A stretch of 64,000 nucleotides of DNA, from the NCBI RefSeq assembly GCF_000701425.1, contig NZ_JNIW01000008.1, positions 1 to 64,000 of the forward strand, given 5' to 3'. How positions within the stretch are numbered: the stretch's first letter is position 1; each line of letters begins with the position of its first letter. Below are positions 12,538 through 29,082 of this stretch, piece by piece. This DNA is from Deinococcus frigens DSM 12807. GTDB lineage: Bacteria > Deinococcota > Deinococci > Deinococcales > Deinococcaceae. Below the pieces are notes generated by a model. That model was not told the origin of the DNA and did not search any database. It worked only from the letters and a program-made list of their open reading frames with translations. The translations under genes and the position numbers were made by a program.

Positions 12538-13566
12538 TCAGAACGCGGGTTTGACGGGCAACGGTTCGTAAACCTTCTTGCGGCTGCCGTTGCTGAACAG
12601 GATGTCGGCGGTGACGTTGATACTGGTGTACACACGGTCTGGCCGGGCACGGACATTCAGGGGCAGCGTGAAGATCAACTGGTTGCCGTTGGGGCGGTAG
12701 CGCGTGACCGGGCCGGCACCGGAAGGCCAGCGGTCCAGCGTGTCCAGTTTCAGTTTGCCCGCCGCGTTGCGCTCGCGGTACTCCAGCTCATAGCTGAAGC
12801 TGGCGCTGACGGGCTGCGCGCCGTTGGGCACGGTCTCGATCACCAGATCGCACAGGTGGGCGCTTCCGGCCAGCAGACCCGTGCGGACCGCGCCGCTGCC
12901 TGCGTCCCGGCAGGTGGTGAAGTACCAGCGGGTGAATTTGGGGGCCGCGCCGCCCGCCGCCGGAGACGTCAACGTGACCTGGGGCGCAGCGGCGCGGGCC
13001 GTCAGCGCACCGCAGCCCCGCACCTGCGCCCAGGCCGTGGCAAATCCGTTCGCCGCGAAGGTGTAGGTCAGCGCTTGCCCGCCAGCGGCGCGGTTGACGC
13101 GGACCACCAGCCGTTTGCCCGCATTCAGGCCATTCACGATCCGCCGCACCGTTGCCCCGCTCAGCGCCAGCGATTCTGCTTTCACGGCGTCGTTGGGCGT
13201 GACCACCGAGGTCAGATCGCCGCCTGGCAAGACAATGGGCGCGTCATCTCCCAGCCGGATCGTCACGGCGGGCATCAGGCCCAGATCGGCGTCTGCGGCG
13301 GGGATCAAGGTGTTTTTGGAAGTCAGGGACGCCCACAGATCGGGCACGCCGCCGTCCGCGCAGTTGAGGCGAAACAAGGTCTGGACGCTGCTGTCGTTGA
13401 TTTCCTGCAAAGTCACGGAACTGGTGTTGACATCGGTGATCGGGTCTTTGGAGACGGAATAGTACGTGTGGGTGCCGGGAACCCTATCCACTGCCCCAGC
13501 GCCGGCAGGCAGCACGGCGGCGCAGAGCAGGGCGGTCAGCCGAGGCAGCAAGGGCAGCGTTCTCAT
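12538..13566 (-). CDS. Secreted protein of unknown function, 342 aa
   Basis: Not recognised as a named family. The N-terminus is a clear signal peptide (LLPRLTALLCAAVLPAGAGA, cleavage near residue 25). The mature part is rich in beta-forming residues and contains cysteines in pairs (NCADGG, RGCGAL, TTCRDAG, HLCDL), consistent with an extracytoplasmic disulfide-containing beta fold. It faces the YihY gene tail to tail with a 13-base gap and starts about 145 bases from the divergent antiporter gene. Confidence 0.75.
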   Translation of the reverse strand: MRTLPLLPRLTALLCAAVLPAGAGAVDRVPGTHTYYSVSKDPITDVNTSSVTLQEINDSSVQTLFRLNCADGGVPDLWASLTSKNTLIPAADADLGLMPAVTIRLGDDAPIVLPGGDLTSVVTPNDAVKAESLALSGATVRRIVNGLNAGKRLVVRVNRAAGGQALTYTFAANGFATAWAQVRGCGALTARAAAPQVTLTSPAAGGAAPKFTRWYFTTCRDAGSGAVRTGLLAGSAHLCDLVIETVPNGAQPVSASFSYELEYRERNAAGKLKLDTLDRWPSGAGPVTRYRPNGNQLIFTLPLNVRARPDRVYTSINVTADILFSNGSRKKVYEPLPVKPAF

Positions 13567-13712
13567 CCTGTACTTATTTCACCTTTTCGCTGTCCAGGCA
13601 AGCGCCTTCGCGGTTATACCCCAGCGAACAGCCACACGACAATCAGACCCAGTCAGCCAGGACCTGAACATGAAGAAAAAAGCACTTGGACGCGGGCGGC
13701 ATACTTGGCCCC

Positions 13713-15038
13713 ATGTCACCCAGCGAGATCGTCGGAATCTTCATGGTGTTGCTGGCGGCCCTGTCGTTCGTCAACAGCCGCTTCTTCAAGTTGCCGCCCA
13801 CCATCGGCACCTTGATCGGCGGCCTGATCCTGGCCGGGGGCGTGGCGGCGCTGGACCTGCTGGGCTTGCCGCTGGCCGACAGCTTTCAGGCCACCGTGAC
13901 ATCGCTGCCCTTCGGCACACTGGTCTTCGACTGGCTGCTGGGTTTCTTACTATTCGCCAGCGCCATCCAGATCAACGTGCGCCTGTTGTTCGAGCACCGC
14001 CTGACGGTGGTGGCCGTAACTCTGCTGACCACCCTGATCACGCTTCTGACGCTGGGGAGCGGCTTTTATTTCTTGCTTCAGTGGGCGGGCATACCGGTCC
14101 CGTGGGCGGCAGCGCTGCTGTTCGGGGCCATCGTCGCGCCCACCGATCCGGTGGCGGCCCTGCCACTGCTGAAAGCTGCCGGAGTGCCGGAGAAAGTGGA
14201 GTCGCTGATCGCCGGGGAATCGCTGTTCAACGACGGGGTGGGCGTGGTGGCCTTTGCCGTGCTGGTGGGGTTGCTCCCGCCCACCCCGCAGGCCGTGACC
14301 CTGTCGAGTACGCTGCTGCTGTTCGCGCGCGAGATGCTGGGTGGCCTGGCGCTGGGCGCGATACTGGGCGGGGTGGCCTTCGCCTTCATCCGCCGCGCGG
14401 CGCTGGACGAGAACACCCGGCTGACCATCACACTGGCGCTGGTGGCGGGCGGGAGCGCCCTGGCGCAGCGCTTGGAGGTCAGCGCGCCGATCACGGCGGT
14501 GATGAGCGGCCTGACCCTGGTGGCCCTGCTGCAATTGATCCGCGAGAGGGGCGACCTGAAGGCCCAGAGTAGCCCCCGTGTGGCACAGTGGAAGGCCGAG
14601 AATCAGGGCACCCTGGATGACATTCGTGCCCACCTGTATACCTTCTGGGGCTTCGTGGATTACCTGCTCAACGCCGCCCTGTTCACGCTGATGGCCTTCG
14701 AGATCCTGAGCGTGCAGATCGGCTGGCCGCTGCTGGCGCTGGTGCCGGGGGTGATCGTGCTGGGGCTGGCGGCCCGCGCGCTGGGCGTGTGGCTGCCCAT
14801 CACGCTGCTGGGGCGGCGAGGGACTTTTCCGCCGTACACCCGGAGGTTAATGATCTGGTCCGGCCTGCGCGGCGGCGTGACCCTGGCCTTGGCCTTAACC
14901 GTCCCGCAGGGCGAGCTGCGCGACACGTTGCTGGTCCTGAGCTACGGCGTGGTGGTCTTCAGCCTGCTGGTGCAGGGGCTGACTATTCCCGCCCTGGCCC
15001 GCCGTGCGACTGCCGCTGCCGGGACCGGGGCGGCGTAG
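13713..15038 (+). CDS. Sodium/proton antiporter (CPA1 family)
   Basis: A 441-residue polytopic membrane protein with about 12 hydrophobic segments. The GAIVAPTDPVAALPLLKAAGVPEKVESLIAGESLFNDGVGVVAF block carries the ion-binding ND motif and is diagnostic for CPA1 (NhaP/NHE) exchangers; the RLMIWSGLRGGVTLALAL motif near the end also fits. It would expel Na+ in exchange for H+. The ATG at 13713 follows a CATACT box by 7 bases. Confidence 0.9.
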   Translation: MSPSEIVGIFMVLLAALSFVNSRFFKLPPTIGTLIGGLILAGGVAALDLLGLPLADSFQATVTSLPFGTLVFDWLLGFLLFASAIQINVRLLFEHRLTVVAVTLLTTLITLLTLGSGFYFLLQWAGIPVPWAAALLFGAIVAPTDPVAALPLLKAAGVPEKVESLIAGESLFNDGVGVVAFAVLVGLLPPTPQAVTLSSTLLLFAREMLGGLALGAILGGVAFAFIRRAALDENTRLTITLALVAGGSALAQRLEVSAPITAVMSGLTLVALLQLIRERGDLKAQSSPRVAQWKAENQGTLDDIRAHLYTFWGFVDYLLNAALFTLMAFEILSVQIGWPLLALVPGVIVLGLAARALGVWLPITLLGRRGTFPPYTRRLMIWSGLRGGVTLALALTVPQGELRDTLLVLSYGVVVFSLLVQGLTIPALARRATAAAGTGAA

Positions 15039-15043
15039 TCCGT

Positions 15044-15775
<732 letters not shown>

Positions 15776-15939
15776 GCCGGGCAGCATAGCGAGGAGCGGC
15801 GGGTCAGCGGTCAACCCGAGAAAGACGGGTCTTTGGAATCCGCGCCGACTGCCTGAGTCGGTGAGGCGGTTGGACTGCTTGACGGTCTGGCCCGTCGAAC
15901 TGCTCTCCCCCACCCCCATGCTCTAGACTGCCGCCCAGT

Positions 15940-17082
<1,143 letters not shown>

Positions 17083-17236
17083 CAGCAGACGTGAACACGA
17101 GGTCCAGTCAGGGTCTGCGAGTTGAGTTCACTTTAGAACTGAACCTTGTGGACATTGGTTGCCCTGGTCTGCTTCTCCCCTGACACGGCGGCGAGTCCTG
17201 CATCGACGGCTGCCCCTTGAATTACGCTGAGGCCCG

Positions 17237-18760
<1,524 letters not shown>

Positions 18761-18904
18761 GGGGTCGGTTTTAGAACGACGGGGCTGGGGCTGCCGGTAC
18801 GCGCACGCTGCCAATCTCCGGCCCAGCCGTCCAATGATCGGGGACAACAGGCAGCCGGTCTGGCTACTGAACCCTTTGTATGACGCCTGACAGATCGCCC
18901 CATG

Positions 18905-18910
18905 TAACCT
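18905..18910 (+). promoter_or_regulatory. Leaderless -10 box (TAACCT)
   Basis: TAACCT, 7 bases before the ATG at 18918. Confidence 0.55.
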
Positions 18911-18917
18911 TGGGGCC

Positions 18918-19265
18918 ATGAGTGACCGTCTGGCCTTTCCCGCTGCCGCCGCCCTGGCCGTGCTGACGCTGGCGTTGTGGCTGTATCTACTGCTGGTTGG
19001 GGCGACGGGCGTACAGGTGGCGAACCGCAGCGGCGCGGTGATCAGCAGCCTGACGGTCTGTCAGGGCAGCGGCGAGTGCCTGCACCGGGACCGCCTGTGG
19101 CCGCATCAGACCTGGCGGGTCCCCCAGGCCCACGCTGGAGAGCAGGTCAGGGTGACGGTGCAGGAGCCGGGCGGCACCCGGCAATCGGTCACGCACACCC
19201 CCGCCGCTGCCGATCCGCACGCGGCGTTTGTGGTAGGCCGGGACGGACGCATCAAGTTGCAGTGA
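18918..19265 (+). CDS. Small membrane-anchored protein, 115 aa
   Basis: Unrecognised. One N-terminal membrane segment (AAAALAVLTLALWLYLLLVG, about residues 9-30) is followed by an 85-residue exported domain predicted to be beta-rich, with two cysteines (TVCQGSGEC). It resembles the next protein in design: membrane anchor, a VxVxNxSG strand, then an ending with DGRIKL. The two are probably diverged tandem copies. Confidence 0.7.
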   Translation: MSDRLAFPAAAALAVLTLALWLYLLLVGATGVQVANRSGAVISSLTVCQGSGECLHRDRLWPHQTWRVPQAHAGEQVRVTVQEPGGTRQSVTHTPAAADPHAAFVVGRDGRIKLQ

Positions 19266-19299
19266 GCGCCCACCCCAGCCGGTGCGGCACACTGGGCAA

Positions 19300-19689
19300 G
19301 TGACTCATAGCCGCCCCCGCACTCCTCTGCTTTCCCTCGCTTCGGCCAGCCGCAAGCGGCCCCCGGCCACCCCGGCGCGCCTGGCGGTGGGGGCGGCGCT
19401 GTTCGGGCTGTGCGCGCTGGGCGCTTGGCTGACCATTCCCCGCCCGGACGTGCGCGTCATGAACGCCAGCGGTCAAGACGTGACGGTCACGGTGCGGAGT
19501 GCCCAAGTGCGGGCCGCGCAGAAGCTGGGCGTGGACCGGACCTGGGCCGTGGAGCAGGAGTTCAAAGCGGGGCCACTGCGATTCCAGGTCAAACTGCCGG
19601 ATCGGCCCGGGGTCGAGACCACCATCACCGCGCCCACCTTCCCCCTGCGCGTGGCGGTTGCCGAGGACGGCAGGGTCGCGCCCCGCTGA
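19300..19689 (+). CDS. Small membrane-anchored protein, 129 aa
   Basis: Unrecognised. A basic N-terminus is followed by one membrane segment (LAVGAALFGLCALGAWL, about residues 29-47) and an 80-residue outside domain starting DVRVMNASGQDVTVTV and ending EDGRVAPR. The GTG at 19300 is preceded by a CACACT box at 7-base spacing; an in-frame GTG at 19282 is the alternative. It follows the related 115-residue protein by 34 bases. Confidence 0.65.
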   Translation: MTHSRPRTPLLSLASASRKRPPATPARLAVGAALFGLCALGAWLTIPRPDVRVMNASGQDVTVTVRSAQVRAAQKLGVDRTWAVEQEFKAGPLRFQVKLPDRPGVETTITAPTFPLRVAVAEDGRVAPR

Positions 19690-19833
19690 GCCACCTATCG
19701 TTTGAAAAGCCAACGTTCTGAAATTCATTTGCTCAGCAGCCCGCTCCGGTCTGTTCCGAGCGCCTGACAACGCCTCTGTGCCGCTTCTGGCGGGCGTGTT
19801 AGCCTCGCATTCAAACCAGGGGAGGTACGTATG

Positions 19834-21408
<1,575 letters not shown>

Positions 21409-21414
21409 ATCCTG

Positions 21415-21547
21415 ATACGGATTCCGGTTGAACAGTTATGCAATAACTGCGAAACCCGACCAACGGGAGAAGGGAAAGTACGGATTCCAGAATGGTGTTG
21501 GCTTTTGGTGCTGTCCCAAAAGATAACTGAATGACCGGTATCCGTAT
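21415..21547. mobile_element. MITE-like element A (133 bp)
   Basis: The ends form an imperfect inverted repeat (ATACGGATTCCGGTT and the complement of ATACGGATACCGGTC). Just inside the left end is a 7-bp hairpin with 3-base loop (CAGTTAT and ATAACTG), followed by GAAACCCGA. Element B at 27865 has the same plan with a different hairpin sequence. No coding capacity. Confidence 0.7.
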
Positions 21548-21613
21548 GAGTTGGACGGGCAGGCGTTGATCCTCGCGCCTGCCCGTTCCTGAATAGCGAG
21601 CCAATGGCACATC

Positions 21614-21630
21614 AAAAAGGGCGAACGCCC
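21614..21630 (-). terminator. Intrinsic terminator of the cold shock gene
   Basis: On the minus strand a compact GGGCG-TT-CGCCC hairpin is followed by five T residues, about 55 bases after the cold shock stop codon. Confidence 0.7.
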
Positions 21631-21685
21631 AAAAGCGTCCGCCAGGAGAAAGAGAAGTTGAGGTCCTGATCAACCGATCAGGGAT

Positions 21686-21964
21686 CTACCAGCGGCTGCC
21701 GCCACCCCGGTTTCCGCCACCCATACCGCCGTTACCGCCCATGGGGGCAGGTGCGGCGTTGGTCACGACGACGTTCTTGGCCTGCGGGCCTTTGTTGCCC
21801 TGACCAGCTTCGACTTCGAATTCCACTTCGTCGCCTTCGTTGAGCTTGCGGAAACCGCCGCTCTGGATGGCGCTATAGTGCACGAACACGTCGGGGTTCC
21901 CCGGATGCTCGATGAAACCGTAGCCTTTCTCAACGTTAAACCACTTTACTCGTCCTTGAGCCAT
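21686..21964 (-). CDS. Cold shock domain protein
   Basis: A 92-residue nucleic-acid chaperone. The cold shock domain (about residues 1-68) contains the RNP1 motif KGYGFIEH and RNP2-like VFVHYSAI, and binds single-stranded RNA or DNA. A glycine-rich tail ([17 protein letters not shown]) follows, longer than in the classic 70-residue CspA type and likely to add RNA affinity. The AAGGAGAT site 4 bases before the ATG is strong. Deinococcus relatives are abundant proteins. Confidence 0.93.
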   Translation of the reverse strand: MAQGRVKWFNVEKGYGFIEHPGNPDVFVHYSAIQSGGFRKLNEGDEVEFEVEAGQGNKGPQAKNVVVTNAAPAPMGGNGGMGGGNRGGGSRW

Positions 21965-22326
21965 AAATCTCCTTGCATCTCCAAGTCCGCCGCCCGGTAA
22001 GCCGCCCTCTGGGCTGCAACCGCACAATGGCGCGGGGCTTGAGACGGGTGTAGTATCGCACGTTCTGACCTCAAGATGTAGAACTGTGAAGGAGCGGAGG
22101 TCGACCATCCAAGCTGACCTGCCTTCCAGTCGGGTCGCGGACACATTCTTGAACCTGGTTTAATGAAAGGGATACCAGGGCACCACGCCCTTGATGCGGC
22201 TACCTCAGGTGCCGCCGCCTCTGGTGGAGACACTGCGGCGTGCTAGTTTTGGCGCAGGACCAGTTCAATACGCCTGGCGCGGAGCCGACGCGGTTTGCTG
22301 GCCCATCCCCGGCCCCGGAGGAAGTC
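21965..22326. other. Cold shock 5' leader and divergent promoter region
   Basis: About 360 bases without a supported gene. On the minus strand a GATACT box (22052-22057) would give a transcript with roughly 80 bases of leader before the cold shock start, in keeping with the long leaders of csp mRNAs. On the plus strand the GGAGGAA site for the carbonic anhydrase lies at the right end. Confidence 0.5.
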
Positions 22327-22887
22327 ATGCCGCTCTACGCTCTGAACGGGCTTACGCCCCAAGTCGACGCCACCGCCTTTGTCGCCCCCAGCGCTGATCT
22401 GATCGGGCGAGTGTTGATCGCCGAGCGGGCCAGCGTGTGGTTTGGTGCGGTGCTGCGCGGCGACATCGAGGCCATCACGGTAGGACCGCAGAGCAACGTG
22501 CAGGACGGCGCGGTCTTGCACACCGACGCCGGACATCCCTGCGTGCTCATGGGGGGCGTCACGGTGGGCCACCGGGCCATCGTCCACGGCGCGGTGTGCG
22601 GGCCGGGCAGTCTGGTGGGCATGGGCGCGGTGATGCTCAGCGGCTCCAGCCTGGGTGCGGGGGCCATGCTGGGCGCAGGTGCGTTGCTGCTAGAGGGCGC
22701 ACATGTGCCGGACGGTATGCTGGCGCTGGGCGTTCCCGCCCGTGTGGTGCGCCCCGCAGTCCAGGGGGGCCACGCTGCCCGCTATGTTCAGAACGCAGCC
22801 CACTACAATGGACACTTCCAGATGGTCCAGCCCCACGCCGCAACAGTGGAAGAATACCGGACCGAAGCTCTCCCGCCAAATAAATGA
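22327..22887 (+). CDS. Gamma-class carbonic anhydrase family protein
   Basis: A 186-residue left-handed beta-helix trimer. Hexapeptide repeats run through the protein (IGRVLIAERASVWFGAVLRGD, IGPxSNVQDGAVLHTD, VTVGHRAIVHGAVCGPGSLVGMGA). The three zinc-site histidines are visible in VLHTD, VGHRA and VHG. It may hydrate CO2 or act as an acyltransferase-like relative; the YrdA/PaaY branch is the closest in length. GGAGGAA site 2-8 bases before the ATG. Confidence 0.88.
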   Translation: MPLYALNGLTPQVDATAFVAPSADLIGRVLIAERASVWFGAVLRGDIEAITVGPQSNVQDGAVLHTDAGHPCVLMGGVTVGHRAIVHGAVCGPGSLVGMGAVMLSGSSLGAGAMLGAGALLLEGAHVPDGMLALGVPARVVRPAVQGGHAARYVQNAAHYNGHFQMVQPHAATVEEYRTEALPPNK

Positions 22888-22950
22888 TCCACCGAGTGTG
22901 AGGCCCATCCAAACCCGCCCCGAAGCCCCGAAGGAACTGGTGGAACATCC

Positions 22951-24141
22951 GTGACCGACGATCCCAATTCAAACCAGAAGCTGCCGCAGAACCCGCAAAG
23001 GTCAGAGATACCGCGTGTAGAGCCACAGAACACTCAACGGCAGAGTACTGAACCGCAGTCCTCGGAAGCTGCCCGGACTGAACTCCGGCCCATGCCGCCC
23101 AGGGGGAAAGGGCTGCCGTCGCGGCCAGCGCAGGGGTCTAGCCAGCCCGTTCAGGGACAGCCGCCGCAGTCACCGGGCGGAGCTGCCCCGACTGGGCCTC
23201 AGAGCGTGTCGACTTCCCCGCACTCTGTCCCAGCGCCTGCCTCCGACTCGACGATTCGGGTCACGCCCTCGCCACAGGCCATGTTGCCCAGATCCGCCGC
23301 ACCCCCGGCAACTCAGGCGCAGGACGCGGTTGCCCCGCCCCCGCAGTCATCGGCTGCGCCGGGCGAGGAACTGGCCGAGCTGATCCCGGATCTGTCGCCC
23401 ATGTTTCCGGGTGCGTCCCCCTTTCTGGCGCGCTTTCTGCCGCACTCGCCCGCCGCCTACGCAGGATTGAACGAGAGTTTCTGTGACCTGCACGCCTTCC
23501 TCAAGTATCTGCACGAGCATTCCTGGTACGGCTACCTGTACGCCGTCCTGGGCGATCAGACGGCCTACGTGCTGCTGTTCGAGGGCCGCACGGTGACCGC
23601 TGCCGCCGCCAGCGCCACGGGCGAGCAGGCGCTGGGCGAACTGCTCAACCTGTACGAGCAGGGCGCGTCCCTGAGCGCCCACCCGCTCAGTCCGGCCTAC
23701 GCCCACGTCCTGAGCGGCATCGGCTCGCGGGCCTGGAAATTCAACCTCACCGAGGACTTTACCGGCCTGCACGCGCGGCCCACCGGAGCGATCTTCTACG
23801 CGCGCGGCGAGATCGTGGCGACGCTGCCCGCCACCCTGCCTTACGAGGGCGCGTTCCCGGCCCCGCTGCGCCCACAGACGCTGATCCTGCCGCGCAGTCT
23901 GGCAGGGTGGGCGCACCACCATTACAACCTGACCCTGCGGGGCCGCGACGGCATGAACGCCATCACGGACGTGTATCAGGTGTTCAAGGACGAGTACGGC
24001 GCGCCGGGCCTGGCTTTCTTGCAGGCGTTGGGTGAAAAGCTGACCCCCGCCGAATACGCCATGCGCTCGGACGCCGCGCTGCACGATCTGGAGCCGATGG
24101 TCCACAGCTTTCTGAAGACCGGGTACATCCGCGAGGTGTAG
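22951..24141 (+). CDS. Conserved hypothetical protein with Pro-rich N-terminus, 396 aa
   Basis: Not recognised. Residues 1-135 are low-complexity Pro/Gln/Ser/Ala with no predicted structure; residues about 140-396 form a folded domain (LAELIPDLSPMFPG to FLKTGYIREV) with FCDLHAFLKYLHEHSWYGYLYAVLGD, then a region where a pocket protein fold seems likely. The central part is reminiscent of bacterial DUF4388-type regulatory proteins, but I cannot confirm that. GTG start 63 bases after the carbonic anhydrase, probably one transcript. A strong terminator follows. Confidence 0.7.
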   Translation: MTDDPNSNQKLPQNPQRSEIPRVEPQNTQRQSTEPQSSEAARTELRPMPPRGKGLPSRPAQGSSQPVQGQPPQSPGGAAPTGPQSVSTSPHSVPAPASDSTIRVTPSPQAMLPRSAAPPATQAQDAVAPPPQSSAAPGEELAELIPDLSPMFPGASPFLARFLPHSPAAYAGLNESFCDLHAFLKYLHEHSWYGYLYAVLGDQTAYVLLFEGRTVTAAAASATGEQALGELLNLYEQGASLSAHPLSPAYAHVLSGIGSRAWKFNLTEDFTGLHARPTGAIFYARGEIVATLPATLPYEGAFPAPLRPQTLILPRSLAGWAHHHYNLTLRGRDGMNAITDVYQVFKDEYGAPGLAFLQALGEKLTPAEYAMRSDAALHDLEPMVHSFLKTGYIREV

Positions 24142-24144
24142 GCG

Positions 24145-24198
24145 GGACAGCTCAAAACAGCAGGGCGAGGATAGTCTTCCTCGCCCTGCCTGCTGTCC
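24145..24198. terminator. Bidirectional hairpin terminator
   Basis: A long interrupted stem (GGACAG with CTGTCC outside, CAGGGCGAGGA with TCCTCGCCCTG inside) sits between the convergent ends of the 396-residue unknown and the SDR gene. Confidence 0.75.
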
Positions 24199-24201
24199 TG
24201 A

Positions 24202-25083
24202 TCAGCGGGTGGCTTGCCGACCATGCGCCTGCGCCTCTGGGAGGAGTTGGGCGGGGCTACCCACGCAGTCCTCGCTCAGCGTCCACAGCCGCTGCGCCGC
24301 GCCGTCGTCCAGCGCCTGTGGGGCAGGCAGGGCCTCGCGCGACTCCACGAAGTAGCGCCCGGAGACCAGAATCCGGTCCGCCGCCAGATGGACGCTGGTC
24401 TGCGCCCCCTGCTCCGGGGAGATGCCCAGGCGGCTGCCCCACGAGAACAGCGGATTGTCCTGCCCGAAACCGGTGGACACGAAGCCGGGATGCAGGGTGT
24501 TGGCCTGAAGCCACTGCTCGCGCCGCGCCAGTTCGCGGGTAAACAGGATGTTGGCCAGCTTGCTCTGGCCGTAGGCGGCCCAGCCGCTGTAGCCGCGCCG
24601 GAACTCGGGATCATCAAAGCGGATTCGGCCCATCACATGCGCCCCCGACGACACCGTGACCACCCTGGGCGCATTGCCCGCACGCAGCAACGGCAGCAGC
24701 TCGCGCGTGAGCAGGAACGGGGCGAGGTGATTGAGCGCCCAGGTCAGCTCAGTCCCTTCACGGCTTTCCTGGCGCTGGGTGTAGAAAGCCCCAGCGTTGT
24801 TGACCAGCACGTCCAGACTGCCCACCCGGTCCCGGAATTCGGCGGCCACCTGCCGCACCTGCGCCGTCTCCGCGAGGTCCGCGATCAGCGTTCCGGCGGC
24901 CCCGATCTCTGCGGCCACCCGCACCGTCTTCTCGGGATTGCGGCCCAGCACGGTCACGGCAGCCCCCCGCCGCGCCAGTTCCCGCGCGGTCTCCAGACCA
25001 ATGCCGCCCGTCGCGCCCGTGACCAGCACGGACCGCCCCCTCATACTCTGTTCGTTGTCCTGTGGCGTGTTGCGCTGTGTCAT
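24202..25083 (-). CDS. Short-chain dehydrogenase/reductase
   Basis: A 293-residue classical-type SDR of the retinol dehydrogenase/WWOX-like group. The [20 protein letters not shown] cofactor loop, NNAGAFY and the active-site YGQSKLAN (Tyr-x3-Lys) are present, with the catalytic serine in VSSGAHV. NADP(H) use is likely given the downstream arginine in LGRNPEK. The ATG at 25083 is fixed by a TATGCT box (25090-25095 on this strand) 6 bases upstream. Confidence 0.88.
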   Translation of the reverse strand: MTQRNTPQDNEQSMRGRSVLVTGATGGIGLETARELARRGAAVTVLGRNPEKTVRVAAEIGAAGTLIADLAETAQVRQVAAEFRDRVGSLDVLVNNAGAFYTQRQESREGTELTWALNHLAPFLLTRELLPLLRAGNAPRVVTVSSGAHVMGRIRFDDPEFRRGYSGWAAYGQSKLANILFTRELARREQWLQANTLHPGFVSTGFGQDNPLFSWGSRLGISPEQGAQTSVHLAADRILVSGRYFVESREALPAPQALDDGAAQRLWTLSEDCVGSPAQLLPEAQAHGRQATR

Positions 25084-25395
25084 CGGTCCAGCATACGGGC
25101 CGGATGCGCGGCGAACAGGGTGTCTGCACGCCAGATGAACGCCGAAGCTGCCCGCTGCAAAAAGAAAGGACCCGATCCTTTTTCGATCCGGCCCCTCGGC
25201 GCGGTGAACTTCACCCGGCCCACCTTTAAGTTGTGCGCTGTGACAACATAGTAGGTCATGGAGTGTCACAGCAATGTCACCACTTGATGAGAAACCATTG
25301 GCTTCTTCTTGATTTTAAGGGAAGGTCACACGAAAAGGTCCGCAAAGATGGACTGGCCTCCTGTTCATTTGCCGCCGGTAGCGAATGTCGTCTGT

Positions 25396-27741
<2,346 letters not shown>

Positions 27742-27864
27742 GCCCTCTCACCTCCTTGCTCCGCCGGTCAATCTGCCGGGCCGCAGGCTAGCAGAGGCGC
27801 GGGCAGACGTCGGTGAGCGGATTGGCGAAAGCAGGCGGGAGCGAGGTCCGGTCTGCGTGGCCTT

Positions 27865-28039
27865 ATACGGACTCCGATTGAGAGGTGTTGGAAACACCTA
27901 AAAATCCGAGGGGGCGTCCAAGCGTCCTCATGGGCGCTGCTCTGGACAAGACAGCGAGCAGGAGAACAACGGGTTCTGGACGTGAAGTGGATGAGACGGC
28001 GCTTTCCCGACTCATCCACGAAACAAACGGAATCCGTAT
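27865..28039. mobile_element. MITE-like element B (175 bp)
   Basis: Terminal inverted repeats ATACGGACTCCGATTG and the complement of ATACGGATTCCGTTTG. Just inside the left end is a 7-bp hairpin with 3-base loop (AGGTGTT and AACACCT) followed by AAAATCCGA, the same plan as element A. Its core (27919-27936) is identical over 18 bases, inverted, to the intragenic repeat at 8709-8726. Its right end touches the stop codon of the phosphotransferase gene. Confidence 0.7.
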
Positions 28040-28938
28040 TAGCTCCTGTGCTCTGGCAGCCGCACCAGCGCGTGGCGGACGCGGGCCAGCTTGAACTCCT
28101 TCTGGCTGTCGAACTCATAGGGTTCGTTCATTAAAAACCAGTACAGGTCGTGCAGGGTGGTCAGCGCCAGGTAGGCGCGGTAGCGGACCAGCGTGGCCGG
28201 GGCGCGGTCTGGCAGAAAGCTCAGGGCCGCCTCCAGACTGCGCGCGGCGCTCAGCAGGTCCAGCGTGCCGGTCTTGAGCAGCGCCAGATCGCGCAGCGGA
28301 TCATCCCAGTCGGCGCGCGTCCAGTCGATCAGCAGCACGTCCCCCTCACCCTCCACACCCATGCCGTTCCCATCTGCCACCTTCGCGGCAGCGTTCAATT
28401 CGTCTGCGATCAGGATGTTGTCGTGCCACATGTCCAGGTGGCAAAAGGCGGCGGGCTGGTCCAGCAGGCCACGCTCCAGCGGCCCCTCCACCGCCTCAAA
28501 GACGTCTTCGAGAGGATACGGGGCCAGGGCGCGGCGAAAACGCAGCAGGCGCTCGCGGACCCTGCCCACGTTGACGCGCCCCCCCTGCTGGGTGTGCAGT
28601 TCGGCCACAATCCGGCGCAGGCCGGGCAGGGCGCGCGGCACGTCGGCGGCGCGCAGGGGGTGGCCCGCAAAGCGGCGCATCACCAGCACTTCCACCCCGT
28701 CGGCCTCGGTGACTCCCAGCAACCAGTCGCCCATGCTGGCCTGGATCATGTTCCGGGCCTCAGTGCGGTGCTGTCCCATGTGGTTGCGGTAGACCTTGAC
28801 CACCGCCGCGCCGTCCGGCGTGGTGTAGACGCGGCTCTGCATGCCCGAGTCCATCGGGGTCAGGGGGCCGTACCGGGCCTCCAGTTCCGGGAAGCGCTGG
28901 AGCCGCGCCGTGCCGGACGTGGTGGGGCGCAGGGTCAC
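28039..28938 (-). CDS. APH-type phosphotransferase family protein
   Basis: A 299-residue kinase-fold protein of the aminoglycoside/choline phosphotransferase group. The nucleotide loop lysine is in AAVVKVYRN, the catalytic loop is [12 protein letters not shown] (H-x-D-x4-N) and the metal aspartate is in [18 protein letters not shown]. Substrate unknown; fructosamine, homoserine or choline kinases share this pattern. GTG at 28938 (VTLRPTTSG) with GAGG upstream is preferred over a longer frame that would translate the tandem repeat. The stop codon overlaps element B by one base. Confidence 0.8.
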   Translation of the reverse strand: MTLRPTTSGTARLQRFPELEARYGPLTPMDSGMQSRVYTTPDGAAVVKVYRNHMGQHRTEARNMIQASMGDWLLGVTEADGVEVLVMRRFAGHPLRAADVPRALPGLRRIVAELHTQQGGRVNVGRVRERLLRFRRALAPYPLEDVFEAVEGPLERGLLDQPAAFCHLDMWHDNILIADELNAAAKVADGNGMGVEGEGDVLLIDWTRADWDDPLRDLALLKTGTLDLLSAARSLEAALSFLPDRAPATLVRYRAYLALTTLHDLYWFLMNEPYEFDSQKEFKLARVRHALVRLPEHRS

Positions 28939-28965
28939 GCCCGCCTCACCGCAGCGGCCCGGTCC

Positions 28966-29055
28966 CGGGGGCACATGGACCGCGCACATTTGACCCGGGT
29001 ACATTTGACCTGCGCGCACATGACCCGTACACATCTGACTGGGGCACGCATGACC
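28966..29055. repeat. 15-bp tandem repeat, about 6 imperfect units
   Basis: Units of exactly 15 bp ending in TGACC (for example CGCGCACATTTGACC and CGGGTACATTTGACC) run from about 28966 to 29055, between the phosphotransferase start and the end of the HD gene. Units differ at 2-6 positions. Confidence 0.85.
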
Positions 29056-29082
29056 CTGGCACTCTGGTGCCGGGTGGACCGC

